Origin: Streptomyces albiflavescens | GTDB lineage: Bacteria; Actinomycetota; Actinomycetes; Streptomycetales; Streptomycetaceae | Length of the DNA: 64,000 nucleotides | Assembly (NCBI RefSeq): GCF_014645835.1 | Contig: NZ_BMMM01000007.1 | Location: 302,251 to 366,250 of the forward strand | Reading direction: 5' to 3' | Shown: one piece after another, positions 28,771-37,209 of the stretch | Layout: the number at the start of each line of letters is the position of its first letter | Position numbering within the stretch: the stretch's first letter is position 1 | Made by a program: the position numbers and the translations under genes | The notes under the pieces: model-generated | Seen by the model: only the letters and a program-made list of their open reading frames with translations | What the model was told of the DNA's origin: nothing | Database searches by the model: none

Positions 28771-28914
28771 GTCCGTCGTCCGGAGCGGTCCACCTGCCGG
28801 GCGGTTCGTCTTCCGGAGCGGTCCGTCTTCCGGAGCGGTCCACCTGCCGGAGCGGTCCACCTGCCGGGCGGTTCGTCTTCCAGAACGTCCGTCTTCCAGA
28901 GCGGTAGGTCTGCC
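28771..28914. repeat. 16-17 bp tandem repeat array, about nine units
   Basis: Directly after the nucleotidase stop, units close to GTCCGTCTTCCGGAGCG alternate with GTCCACCTGCCGGGCG for about nine copies, with single-base drift. It is non-coding in sense: every frame gives repetitive, low-complexity peptide. Confidence 0.8.
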
Positions 28915-28931
28915 AAAGAGCCATCAGGGAT

Positions 28932-28977
28932 ACGTCCACGGCGCCGGCGATGGTTTTCGCGCCGGCGCCGTGGACGT
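28932..28977. terminator. 18-bp perfect hairpin, nucleotidase / hydroxylase
   Basis: ACGTCCACGGCGCCGGCG (28932-28949) and its exact complement (28960-28977) enclose a 10-nt loop between two convergent genes. Probable bidirectional terminator. Confidence 0.85.
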
Positions 28978-29043
28978 GGAGGCCGTCGCGGCTGTTGAAC
29001 TCGTAGCGGATCCGGTCAGCCGGGAGTGGTGAACGCGCCTTCT

Positions 29044-30465
29044 TTACCGTCCCTCACCGAGAGGGGTGAGCGGCCGGCTGGTCCGGCGTGCGGGTGGGAC
29101 CTGCCGATGCGGTTCGAGTCCGAAGGTGGTGAAGGCAGTTCGGCCGGGTAGCGGGTAGGGGTCCTTGCCGGTGAGCGAGTTGAGGATGGTGGCGCTGCGC
29201 CAGGCGGCGAGGCCGAGGTCGGGGGCACCGACGCCGTGGGTGTGGAGTTCGGCGTTCTGGACGTAGACGTGACCGGCGACGGACGGGTCGAGGACGAGGC
29301 GGAACTGGTCGTCGATGCGGGGGCGTTCGCTGCCGTCACGGCGCAGGTAGGGGTCGAGTCCGGCGAGGATCTGGCCGAGGGGCCGTTCGCGGTAGCCGGT
29401 GGCGAGGACGACGGCGTCGGTGGTGAGGCGGGAGCGGGCGCCCTGCTGGCCGTGTTCGAGGTGGAGTTCGACCTTGGTGGTGGCGACGCGTCCCGCGGTG
29501 CGAACGGTGACGGCGGGGATGAGGACGGCGTCGGGCCAACCGCCGTGCAGGGTGCGACGGTAGAGCTCGTCGTGGATGGCCGCGATGGTGTCGGCGTCGA
29601 TGCCTTTGTGGAGCTGCCATTGGGCGGCGACGAGCCGGTCGCGGACGGGTTCGGTGAGGGCGTGGAAGTAGCGGGTGTAGTCGGGTGTGAAGTGTTCCAG
29701 GCCGAGCTTGGAGTACTCCATGGGTGCGAACGCTTCGGTGCGGGCGAGCCAGTGGATCTTCTCGTGGCCCGGGGGGCGGTTGCGCAGGAGGTCGAGGAAG
29801 ACTTCGGCGCCGGACTGCCCCGCGCCGATGACGGTGATGTGTTCGGCGGTGAGGAACTGCTCGCGGTGTTTGAGGTAGTCCGCGGCGTGGATGACGGGCA
29901 CGCCGGGGGCTTCGACGAGAGGCATGAGCGGTTCGGGGATGTGGGGGGCGGTGCCGACGCCGAGGACGATGTTGCGGGTGTAGGAGCGGCCGAGGGATTC
30001 GGCTTTCCCGTCGGTGTCGAGTTGGGTGAAGTCGACTTCGAACAGGGCGCGTTCCGGGTTCCAGCGGACGGCGTCGACCTGGTGGCCGAAGTGGAGTCCG
30101 GGGATGTTGTCGGCGACCCAGCGGCAGTAGGCGTCGTATTCGGCGCGCTGGATGTGGAAGCGCTCGGCGAAGTAGAAGGGGAAGAGGCGTTCGCGGGCTT
30201 TGAGGTAGTTGAGGAACGACCATGGGTTCACCGGGTCGGCGAGGGTCACCAGGTCGGCGAGGAAGGGGACTTGGAGGGTGGCGCCGTCGATGAGGAGGCC
30301 GGGGTGCCAGTCGAAGCCGGGGCGTTGTTCGTAGAAGACGGTGTCGAGTTCGACGAGGGGGTGGGCGAGGGCGGCGAGGGAGAGGTTGAAGGGGCCGATG
30401 CCGATGCCCACCAGGTCGCGGGGTGCTTCGGCGGCGGGACGTGGAGGGGTGGGCGTCGGGCTCAT
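29044..30465 (-). CDS. SidA/IucD/PvdA-family amino-acid or diamine N-hydroxylase
   Basis: 473-aa flavin N-monooxygenase. FAD motif GIGIGPFNLSLAALA (about residues 20-34), the NADPH site VIGAGQSGAEVFLDLL (about 215) and the C-terminal LATGYRERP motif. Enzymes of this family N-hydroxylate lysine, ornithine, cadaverine or putrescine to build hydroxamate siderophores (IucD, PvdA, DesB). The preceding decarboxylase, overlapping by 4 bases, suggests a decarboxylated diamine as substrate. The acyltransferase and NIS synthetase expected next in a desferrioxamine cluster are missing; the strand ends in a terminator and a repeat array. ATG start at 30465. Confidence 0.87.
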   Translation of the reverse strand: MSPTPTPPRPAAEAPRDLVGIGIGPFNLSLAALAHPLVELDTVFYEQRPGFDWHPGLLIDGATLQVPFLADLVTLADPVNPWSFLNYLKARERLFPFYFAERFHIQRAEYDAYCRWVADNIPGLHFGHQVDAVRWNPERALFEVDFTQLDTDGKAESLGRSYTRNIVLGVGTAPHIPEPLMPLVEAPGVPVIHAADYLKHREQFLTAEHITVIGAGQSGAEVFLDLLRNRPPGHEKIHWLARTEAFAPMEYSKLGLEHFTPDYTRYFHALTEPVRDRLVAAQWQLHKGIDADTIAAIHDELYRRTLHGGWPDAVLIPAVTVRTAGRVATTKVELHLEHGQQGARSRLTTDAVVLATGYRERPLGQILAGLDPYLRRDGSERPRIDDQFRLVLDPSVAGHVYVQNAELHTHGVGAPDLGLAAWRSATILNSLTGKDPYPLPGRTAFTTFGLEPHRQVPPARRTSRPLTPLGEGR

Positions 30466-31832
30466 CGGAGTGTGTGTCCTTCCACCAGTTTCAGGAGCGC
30501 GGACAGGTCCCCCGGCCGGGTGTGGGGGTTGAGGAGGGTGGCTTTGAGCCAGAGGCGGTCGTCGACCGCGGCGCGGCCCAGGACGGCGCGGCCTTCGTGC
30601 AGGAGGGTGCGGCGTACGGCGGCGACGGTGTCGTCGGTGGCCCCGGCGGGCCGGAACAGGACGGTGCTGATGACCGGCCGGTCGTAGAGCTCGAAGCCGG
30701 GGTGGGCCGCTATCAGCTCGGCCAGCTCTCCCGCACGGGCGCAGACCTGGTCGACGAGGGCGCCGATGCCGTCCCTGCCCAGGGTCTTGAGGGTGACGGC
30801 GATTTTGAGGATGTCGGGGCGGCGGCTGGTGCGCAGGGAGCGGCCGAGGAGGTCGGGGAGGCCTGCCTCGGTGTCGTCGTCGGCGTTGAGGTAGTCGGCG
30901 CGGTGTTCGAGTACGGCGAGGTCGCTCGTTTCGCGTACCGCGAGGAGTCCGGCGGCAACGGGCTGCCAGCCGAGTTTGTGCAGGTCGAGGGTGACGGTGT
31001 GGGCGCGGCTCAGTCCGTCGAGCCGGGCGCGGTGCCGGTCGCTGAAGAGGAGTCCTCCGCCGTAGGCGGCGTCGATGTGGAGGCGGGCGCCGTGGGCGGC
31101 GCACAGGTCGGCGATGTCGGGCAGCGGGTCGATGAGCCCTGCGTCGGTCGTGCCCGCGGTGGCGGCTACGACGAAGGAGCCGCGCGGGCCGTGCAGCTCG
31201 GTGAGGGCTTCGTCGAGGGCGGCCGGGTCCATCGTGCCTGCCGGGGCGGGGACGACGACGGGGTCGGGCAGGCCGAGCAGCCAGGCGGCGCGGTGCAGGG
31301 AATGATGGGCGTTGGCTCCGCATACGAGCTGTACGCCGCCGTGGGCTTCGCGGGCGAGCAGGAGGGCGAGTTGGTTGGACTCGGTGCCGCCGGTGGTGAC
31401 GAGTGCGGCGCCGTCCGCGTCGTACACCTCGTGGGCCAGTGTCCTGGTGACGAGGGCCTCCAGCTCCGAGGCGGCCGGTGCCTGGTCCCAGGAGTCCAGG
31501 GACGGGTTGAGGGCGGAGGCGGCGAGGTCGGCGGCGACGGCGACGGCGAGGGGTGGGCAGTGCAGGTGGGCCGCGCAGAGCGGGTCTGCGGGGTCGGCGG
31601 CGCCCTCGGCCAGGGCCCGCACGAGGATGTGCAGGGCGTCCTCGCTGCCCTGCCGGGGCAGGACGTCGCCGACCGCGTCCCGTACGCGCCGTGCCACCGC
31701 CTCGGGTCCTCCCGCGGGCAGCGGTCCTCCGCGGGCCGTGCCGCCCTGTTGGAGTGCGTCGAGGACGGTGTCGAGCAACGGCCGCAGTGCGCCGGGGGTT
31801 TCGGGGCCTGAGGCAAGGGGCTGCGTGCTCAT
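30462..31832 (-). CDS. PLP-dependent group II decarboxylase (DesA-like)
   Basis: 456-aa PLP enzyme of the aromatic-amino-acid/diaminobutyrate/lysine decarboxylase family. TTGGTESNQLALLLAR binds phosphate, HIDAAYGGG carries the PLP Asp, and LDLHKLGWQPV contains the Schiff-base Lys. Substrate specificity (lysine, ornithine or 2,4-diaminobutyrate) cannot be read from sequence. The ATG at 31832 follows GGAGG by 6-7 nt. Its stop overlaps the N-hydroxylase ATG (ATGA), so the two are coupled. Upstream at about 31,890 the sequence TTAGGGTCGGCGCGCC weakly resembles an iron box. Confidence 0.85.
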   Translation of the reverse strand: MSTQPLASGPETPGALRPLLDTVLDALQQGGTARGGPLPAGGPEAVARRVRDAVGDVLPRQGSEDALHILVRALAEGAADPADPLCAAHLHCPPLAVAVAADLAASALNPSLDSWDQAPAASELEALVTRTLAHEVYDADGAALVTTGGTESNQLALLLAREAHGGVQLVCGANAHHSLHRAAWLLGLPDPVVVPAPAGTMDPAALDEALTELHGPRGSFVVAATAGTTDAGLIDPLPDIADLCAAHGARLHIDAAYGGGLLFSDRHRARLDGLSRAHTVTLDLHKLGWQPVAAGLLAVRETSDLAVLEHRADYLNADDDTEAGLPDLLGRSLRTSRRPDILKIAVTLKTLGRDGIGALVDQVCARAGELAELIAAHPGFELYDRPVISTVLFRPAGATDDTVAAVRRTLLHEGRAVLGRAAVDDRLWLKATLLNPHTRPGDLSALLKLVEGHTLR

Positions 31833-31884
31833 GGGTGTCCTCCGGTGGGCGCGCGGCGAGGGGAATCCAAGGGTGTACGCATTT

Positions 31885-31915
31885 AGGGTCGGCGCGCCCG
31901 TATAGCACAACGATC
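31885..31915 (-). promoter_or_regulatory. possible degenerate iron box upstream of decarboxylase
   Basis: TTAGGGTCGGCGCGCCCGTA matches about 11 of 19 positions of the DmdR1/IdeR box TTAGGTTAGGCTAACCTAA and sits 55-80 bp before the decarboxylase start. The match is weak and is reported mainly because iron control is expected for this pair. Confidence 0.25.
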
Positions 31916-32090
31916 GGACCCAAAAGGGGGTACTGCCGTGCGGGGGAAACGTGTTGGGGAGGCGGAGCTACTACTGAGCTCGAACCCGGTTTGCCGCGAC
32001 TGGTCGGCGCCCCCCCAACAGCTACATCCTGTGGCTGGAATGCCGGAACCGGCGGCGGTACTCCGTCGGCGTCGTGTCCGCCGCCCCTAC

Positions 32091-32130
32091 CCTCCCCCAA
32101 GCTCTCGGCTTCGCTCGAGCAGGGGGACCC
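32091..32130. repeat. dispersed palindromic repeat, copy 1
   Basis: CTCCCCCAAGCTCTCGGCTT followed by CGCTCGAGCAGGGGG folds on itself (CCCCC/GGGGG, CTC/GAG). A nearly identical copy lies at 45885-45922. I recall this element from intergenic regions of many Streptomyces genomes. Confidence 0.75.
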
Positions 32131-32201
32131 CCAACGTCCCTGGGGCCTGCGCCCCAGACCCCCATGGCTTGTTCCTTTTGTGCGGGCCGGTGAGGGCTTG
32201 T

Positions 32202-32246
32202 CGCGCAGTTCCCCGCGCCCCTGACAGGGGCGCGGGGAACTGTGCG
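32202..32246 (-). terminator. pepN terminator
   Basis: A 21-bp stem with one G-T pair and a 3-nt loop. The core is GTTCCCCGCGCCCCT paired with AGGGGCGCGGGGAAC. It starts 5 bp after the pepN stop codon. Confidence 0.88.
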
Positions 32247-32250
32247 GTCC

Positions 32251-34740
32251 CTACGCCTCGCGCACTCGCAACGCCCTTGCCAGGTCGTCGAGTTGGTCGG
32301 CGAGCTTGCGGCGCAGTGCGGGGATGGGGTCGGCGTCGTGGAGGCAGGCCTCGCCGAGGGCGAGGGTCTCGGCGGAGATGGCGTGGACGGGGAACGCCCA
32401 GCGGCCCGCGGCCTCGGCGATGGCGGGGCCACGGCGGGCGGCGACGGACACGGCGTCGGGCCAGTAGCGCTCGACGTACTCGCGGACGAGGTCGGCCTGT
32501 TCGGGCTGCCAGAAGCCCTGGGCGGTGGCGGTGAAGAGGTAGTTGGAGAGGTCGTCGGTCGAGAACATCGCCTCCCATGCCGTCCGCTTGGCCTCGGGGT
32601 CGGGCAGCGCGGCATGGCAGCGTGCGGCGCCTTCCTGGCCGGTGGCGCTGGGGTCCTGCACGAGTTCGGCGTCGATGACGGCGTCGTCGACGGCGCCGAG
32701 GACGGCGAGCCGCCCGAGGATGCGCCAGCGCAGCTCGGGGTCGAGCTCGGGACCGCCGGGGACGGTGCCCTCGGAGAACCAGGCGCTGATGGTGTCGGGG
32801 TGGGCGGCCACGTCGATGAAGTGGCGTACGGCGGTGAGGCGCAGGCCGGGGTGGGAGCCGTCCTCGGTGCGGCGGATGAGGTCGCGGCACAGGGCGGTGA
32901 GGGTGGCGAGGGCGGCGGGGCGGTCCTCGGGGGCCAGGTAGCGGTCGGCGACGTGGGCGGCCGCGAAGGACAGGACGCCTTGGACGAGAGCGAGGTCGGT
33001 CTCGTGCGGGAGGTGGGCGCGGGCGGCGTCGATGTAGGCCATGGCGGGGAGTTCGCCGTCGCGTACGGCGTCGCGCAGGGCGTTCCAGACGACGGCCCGG
33101 GTGAGCGGGTCGGGCAGGCCGGAGAGGGCCGCGCTGACGGTCTCGAAGGACGCGGGGTCGAAGCGGACCTTCGCGTAGGACAGGTCGCCGTCGTTGAGGA
33201 GGAGCAGGGCGGGGCGCTTGCCGATCGCCGCCGGCTCGCTCTGCGGTACGTCGACGTCGAGGCGCTCGCGCAGGGTGAGGCGGCCCTCACCGGTGAGGTC
33301 CCGGTCGTAGAGGCCGACGGCGATGCGGTGCGGGCGGCTGCCGTCGTGCCGCACGGCGAGGGTGTGGGTGCCGTCGGCCGCCGCGGTGACCGTGGGGGTG
33401 AGGGTGTCGACGCCGGTGGTGCGCAGCCAGGCGTCGGCCCAGGCGTGCACATCGCGTTCGGTGGCGGAGGCGAGGTTGTCGATGAAGTCGGCGAGGGTGG
33501 CGTTCGCGAACTTGTGGCGGGCGAAGTGGGTGTTGATGCCGGCGAGGAAGTCCTTCTCGCCGAGCCAGGCCACCAGTTGGCGCAGGGCGGAGGCGCCCTT
33601 GGCGTAGGAAATGCCGTCGAAGTTGAGCATGGCGGACGCGGTGTCGGGGACGGCGTCCGGGTCGGGGGCGACGGGGTGGGTGGAGGGACGCTGGTCCGCG
33701 TCGTAGCCCCAGGACTTGCGGGCGACGCCGAAGTCGGTCCAGGTGTCGGTGAAGCGGGTGGCTTCGGTGAGGGTCTGGTAGCCCATGTACTCGGCGAAGG
33801 ACTCGTTCAGCCAGATGTCGTCCCACCAGCGCAGCGTGACGAGGTCGCCGAACCACATGTGAGCCATTTCATGGGCGATGACCATGGCGCGGGTCTGCCG
33901 CTCGGTGTCGGTGACGGCGGAGCGGTAGATGAATTCGTCGCGGAAGGTGACGAGCCCGGGGTTCTCCATGGCGCCGGCGTTGAACTCGGGGACGAACGCC
34001 TGGTCGTAGGAGTCGAAGGGGTAGGGCTCGTCGAACTTCTCGTGGTAGCGGTCGAAGCAGGCGCGGGTGATGTCGAGGATCTCGTCGGCGTCGGCGTCCA
34101 TGTAGCGGGCCAGGGACCGGCGGCAGTGGATGCCGAAGGGCAGGCCGCGGTGTTCGGTGCGGACGGAGTGCCAGGGTCCCGCGGCGACGGCGACCAGGTA
34201 GGTGGAGATCAGCGGGGTGGGCGCGGCCTTCCAGCGGCCCTGCCCGAGGTGCTCGGTGACGCCGTTGGCGAGGACGGTCCAGCCGTCGGGGGCGGTGACG
34301 GACAGGTCGAAGACGGCCTTCAGGTCGGGCTGGTCGAAGGCGGCGAAGACACGCTGGACGTCTTCCATGAACAGCTGGGTGTAGAGGTAGGTCTCGCCGT
34401 CGGTGGGGTCGGTGAAGCGGTGCATGCCCTCGCCGGTGCGGGAGTAGCGCATGGCGGCATCGACGCGCAGCTCGTGCTCGCCCGTGGTCAGTCCCTTGAG
34501 CGGCAGCCGGTTCTCGACGAGGGTCTCGGGGTCGAGGGGCTGCCCGTCGAGGGTGACGGAGCGCAGCTCGGCGGGCTTCAGCTCGACGAAGGTGTCCGCA
34601 TCGGCACGGACGGTGAACCGGATGACGGTCAGGGAGTCGAAGGTCTCGTCCCCGCGGGTCAGATCGAGTTCGATCCCGTAGTGGTGGACGTCGAGGAGCT
34701 TGGCACGGGTCTGCGCTTCGTCGCGCGTCAGTACGGACAT
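32251..34740 (-). CDS. pepN: aminopeptidase N
   Basis: 829-aa M1-family zinc aminopeptidase that removes N-terminal residues from peptides in the cytoplasm. The exopeptidase motif GAMEN lies near residue 255, the zinc motif HEMAH near 288-292 with the third ligand Glu in NESFAEY near 311, and the ERAP1-like C-terminal helical domain fills the last 400 residues. Length and motifs match actinobacterial PepN. ATG start. A five-copy tandem repeat lies immediately upstream, so the promoter must lie within or between the repeats. Confidence 0.95.
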   Translation of the reverse strand: MSVLTRDEAQTRAKLLDVHHYGIELDLTRGDETFDSLTVIRFTVRADADTFVELKPAELRSVTLDGQPLDPETLVENRLPLKGLTTGEHELRVDAAMRYSRTGEGMHRFTDPTDGETYLYTQLFMEDVQRVFAAFDQPDLKAVFDLSVTAPDGWTVLANGVTEHLGQGRWKAAPTPLISTYLVAVAAGPWHSVRTEHRGLPFGIHCRRSLARYMDADADEILDITRACFDRYHEKFDEPYPFDSYDQAFVPEFNAGAMENPGLVTFRDEFIYRSAVTDTERQTRAMVIAHEMAHMWFGDLVTLRWWDDIWLNESFAEYMGYQTLTEATRFTDTWTDFGVARKSWGYDADQRPSTHPVAPDPDAVPDTASAMLNFDGISYAKGASALRQLVAWLGEKDFLAGINTHFARHKFANATLADFIDNLASATERDVHAWADAWLRTTGVDTLTPTVTAAADGTHTLAVRHDGSRPHRIAVGLYDRDLTGEGRLTLRERLDVDVPQSEPAAIGKRPALLLLNDGDLSYAKVRFDPASFETVSAALSGLPDPLTRAVVWNALRDAVRDGELPAMAYIDAARAHLPHETDLALVQGVLSFAAAHVADRYLAPEDRPAALATLTALCRDLIRRTEDGSHPGLRLTAVRHFIDVAAHPDTISAWFSEGTVPGGPELDPELRWRILGRLAVLGAVDDAVIDAELVQDPSATGQEGAARCHAALPDPEAKRTAWEAMFSTDDLSNYLFTATAQGFWQPEQADLVREYVERYWPDAVSVAARRGPAIAEAAGRWAFPVHAISAETLALGEACLHDADPIPALRRKLADQLDDLARALRVREA

Positions 34741-34829
34741 GGGGCCATGCTGCCTGATGCCGCTGACAGGGCACAGAGGTGGCCCGGTACACGCCTTATG
34801 TCCCTCGACAGCCGCAGGGGCAGGCACGC

Positions 34830-35059
34830 GTCGGCCACGAGGCGGGGACCTGTCGACCACGGGGCGTGTGCCCCTGTCGGCCACGCGGCAGAGACCCGTC
34901 GACCACCGGGCGTGTGCCCCTGTCGGCCACGCGGCAGAGACCCGTCGACCACCGGGCGTGTGCCCCTCTCGGCCACGCGGCAGAGACCCGTCGACCACCG
35001 GGCGTGTGCCCCTCTCGGCCACGCGGCAGAGACCCGTCGACCACCGGGCGTGTGCCCCT
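34830..35059. repeat. 46-bp tandem repeat, five copies
   Basis: Five head-to-tail 46-bp units, at 34830, 34876, 34922, 34968 and 35014. The first is divergent; copies 2-5 are nearly identical, with a GT/CT change at the junction. Each contains GTCGACCACCGGGCGTGTG. The period is not a multiple of three, and the array fills the 348-bp gap between the response regulator stop and the pepN start. A degenerate sixth unit trails off after 35060. Confidence 0.95.
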
Positions 35060-35088
35060 CTCGGCCGCAGGGTGCGGGCGCCCGTCGG

Positions 35089-35628
35089 CTACGGAGTGCT
35101 GTCCTGCTCCAGCTTCCTGTTGCGGACCTCGCGCGGGCCGGGGCCACGGATGTCCGGGTGCGGCAGGCCGGGGCCGGGGACGGGCGGCCTGTGCACCTTG
35201 GCCTGGGTGCGCAGTTCGCGCAGCTCCTGTTCGAGGGCCCGGTGGCGCTGGTGGGTGTCGTACAGGTAGCGGACCTTGGTGCGCAGCGCCCAGGGGTCGA
35301 TGGGTTTCATGACGAGGTCGGCGACGCCGAGCCCGAAGGCGACGGAGGCGAGTTCGGCGTCCGGGCCGAAGCCGGTGAGCAGGATGATCGGGATGTGCTG
35401 GGTCTGCTCCACGCGCCGCATGTAGCGCACGACGTCCAGGCCGCTGACGCCTGGCATGCGCACATCGAGGAGGAGCAGTCCGACCTGGCCGCGCAGGACT
35501 TCCTTGAGCGCTTCGTCACCACTGGTCGCCCGGGCCACCTGGTAGCCGAGCGGGGCCAGGGCGCTCTCCAGGGCGTACAGCGTGTCCTCGTGATCGTCGA
35601 CGATGAGGATCTTGGCATCCGACGGCAT
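35089..35628 (-). CDS. single-domain response regulator
   Basis: 179-aa protein with a CheY-like receiver (about residues 5-120): acidic pair VDDHED, phosphoacceptor Asp in LLLLDVRMP, LLTGFG and VMKPID with the switch Thr and Lys. The remainder is a short helix (HQRHRALEQELRELRTQ) and a Pro-rich tail, with no DNA-binding output domain. It probably signals by protein contact. No kinase gene is adjacent. ATG start with AGGGGAC about 10 nt upstream. It reads toward the tandem repeat and pepN. Confidence 0.87.
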   Translation of the reverse strand: MPSDAKILIVDDHEDTLYALESALAPLGYQVARATSGDEALKEVLRGQVGLLLLDVRMPGVSGLDVVRYMRRVEQTQHIPIILLTGFGPDAELASVAFGLGVADLVMKPIDPWALRTKVRYLYDTHQRHRALEQELRELRTQAKVHRPPVPGPGLPHPDIRGPGPREVRNRKLEQDSTP

Positions 35629-35770
35629 GGCCCGACGTCCCCTCGTGTGGACATACCAGCTGCTGCCCGTACCGACTCACGACGTGCGCCCGTGGTTGTG
35701 GCGGGAAGTGCCGGAGGCGAGTGCCCGGCGAAGAGTGCTCACGCAGCATGCACGCTCCGACCGCCCGGTG

Positions 35771-36139
35771 TCACTCCCCCGCGTCGGCCGCGCCGTTGCC
35801 CGCGCCGTCCGCGATGCGCTCGTGGTGGCGGATGACCTCGGCGATGATGAAATTCAGCAATTTTTCGGCGAAGGCCGGATCCAGCTTGGCGTTCTCGGCG
35901 AGCCGGCGCAGCCGGGCGATCTGGTGGGCCTCGCGGGACGGGTCGGCGGGCGGCAGCTGGTGTGCGGCCTTGAGGTGGCCGACCTGCTGGGTGCACTTGA
36001 AGCGCTCGGCGAGCATGTGCACGACGGCGGCGTCGATGTTGTCGATGCTGTCGCGCAACCGGGCGAGTTCGGCGCGGACAGCGGGGTCGACCCGGCCGCT
36101 TGCGCCGCCGGTCGCTTCGTTGGTGTTGCTCGTGGTCAT
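35771..36139 (-). CDS. AroQ-type chorismate mutase
   Basis: 122-aa all-helical chorismate mutase converting chorismate to prephenate for Phe/Tyr synthesis. ELARLRDSIDNIDAAVVHMLAERF gives the first helix with the usual Arg and Asp, then VGHLKAAHQLPPADPSREAHQIARLR, and a final helix FIIAEVIRHHE. There is no signal peptide, so the protein is cytoplasmic. ATG start at 36139. It stands between the response regulator and the AraC regulator. Confidence 0.88.
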   Translation of the reverse strand: MTTSNTNEATGGASGRVDPAVRAELARLRDSIDNIDAAVVHMLAERFKCTQQVGHLKAAHQLPPADPSREAHQIARLRRLAENAKLDPAFAEKLLNFIIAEVIRHHERIADGAGNGAADAGE

Positions 36140-36183
36140 GAGGTCCAACCCTACGTGGCGTACAGGGGCTCGATCATGGATCC

Positions 36184-37068
36184 CTATGAGGTGTTCAGCC
36201 GCTCGATCATCGGCGGATCGTCGGGGTCCGGTATCCGGTGGCTCCAGCCGCCGGGGACGGTTCGGCCCTGCTGCTCGCGGAAGCGGACGGGTGCCATGCC
36301 GACGCGGCGGGTGAACAGGCGGGAGAAGTAGGCGGGATCGTCGTAGCCGACGCGGCGGGCGACGGCGGCGACCGGGAGCTCGGTGGCGGCGAGGAGTTCC
36401 TTGGCGCGGCCCAGGCGGATGCCGAGGAGGTAGTCCTTGGGGCTGCATCCGGCGCCGCGACGTACGGCGATGCGCAGTTCGGCGGGGGTCATGCCGTGCC
36501 GGGCCGCGTGATCGGCGACGGACAGCGGCTGGAAGGCGTCGCGGGCGAGGGCCTGCAGCACCTCGTCGCCGTCGGGGGCGAGGTCGGCCCGGGCGCGGCG
36601 CAGGGCGACGAGGAGTTCATGGACGGCGGCGCCCGTCTCGACCTCCAGGAGGGGGTTGCCGCGGCGGGCGGCGCGGGCGATGCGGCCGACGACCGCCCGG
36701 GCGGCGCCCGCGTCGGCGAGGGGCACGACGGGCCGGTCCGGTTCGATGTAGCCGAGTTCGGTGTACGTCGCTGTCGCGGGCCCGGTGAAGTCGACGAAGC
36801 ACTCGTCCCAGCTCGGGTCGGGCCCGTAGTGGTGCGGTATGCCGGGGGTGAGCCAGATCAGGGCGGGCGCGGTGACGGGGTGGCGGTGGCCGTCGGGGGT
36901 GCGGTACCAGCCGCTGCCCGCGCTGATCACGACGGCGACGTGGTGGTCGAGGGTGCGTGGCCCGACGACGGGCAGCTCGCCGTGCTGGAGGCCGACGCCG
37001 AGGCAGGCGAGGCCGAGCCGGTGGTGGGCGGGGGCGGGGGTGAAATAGCGCATCCAGGTGTGGTACAT
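36184..37068 (-). CDS. AraC-family transcriptional regulator
   Basis: 294-aa regulator. The N-terminal cupin-like sensor (about residues 25-130; HHVAVVISAGSGWYRTPDGH, LIWLTPGIPHHYGP) should bind a sugar or related ligand. The C-terminal double helix-turn-helix (about 180-275) has SVADHAARHGMTPAELRIAVRR and VAAVARRVGYDDPAYFSRLF. It is divergent from the GH35 beta-galactosidase with 141 bp between them, and most likely controls that gene and perhaps the GH101 gene. ATG start. Confidence 0.88.
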   Translation of the reverse strand: MYHTWMRYFTPAPAHHRLGLACLGVGLQHGELPVVGPRTLDHHVAVVISAGSGWYRTPDGHRHPVTAPALIWLTPGIPHHYGPDPSWDECFVDFTGPATATYTELGYIEPDRPVVPLADAGAARAVVGRIARAARRGNPLLEVETGAAVHELLVALRRARADLAPDGDEVLQALARDAFQPLSVADHAARHGMTPAELRIAVRRGAGCSPKDYLLGIRLGRAKELLAATELPVAAVARRVGYDDPAYFSRLFTRRVGMAPVRFREQQGRTVPGGWSHRIPDPDDPPMIERLNTS

Positions 37069-37158
37069 CCGCTTTCCTCCCGCCCGGCTCGGTGACTACG
37101 GCGTGTCTCCTCGCGTATGTGAGCGTCAGTGCGTTCCCGTACGCGTCTCTTGCGTCCA

Positions 37159-37184
37159 ATCAGCGCTGATCTTTGTCCATGGAC
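37159..37184. promoter_or_regulatory. two adjacent palindromes, AraC/GH35 divergent promoter
   Basis: ATCAGCGCTGAT (37159-37170) is a perfect 12-bp palindrome, followed by GTCCATGGAC (37175-37184), a perfect 10-bp palindrome within CTTTGTCCATGGAC. They lie 25-50 bp before the GH35 start. CTTTGTCCATGG is repeated upstream of the GH101 gene. Confidence 0.5.
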
Positions 37185-37209
37185 GCGGTCGCCGCCAGGG
37201 GGTGATCGT

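Larger units (their letters stand above)
31833..32250. other. non-coding spacer between decarboxylase and pepN
   Basis: 418 bp with no gene. From right to left it holds the pepN terminator, a copy of a dispersed palindrome (32091-32130), C-rich repeats, and the promoter region of the decarboxylase (31833-31960). The long minus-strand reading frame across it is an extension of the hydroxylase frame with no coding character. Confidence 0.7.

Noticed and set aside
30466..32100. N-terminal extension of the N-hydroxylase to a 1018-aa protein
   Set aside because: The extension is out of frame with the real decarboxylase gene and Arg/Pro-rich; the ATG at 30465 begins the conserved FAD fold.
34830..35059. 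CRISPR array
   Set aside because: Units are contiguous 46-bp repeats without unique spacers, and no cas genes are near.
32242..35835. 1197-codon plus-strand frame
   Set aside because: Antisense to pepN and runs through the 46-bp array and response regulator; no domain, composition of a shadow frame.
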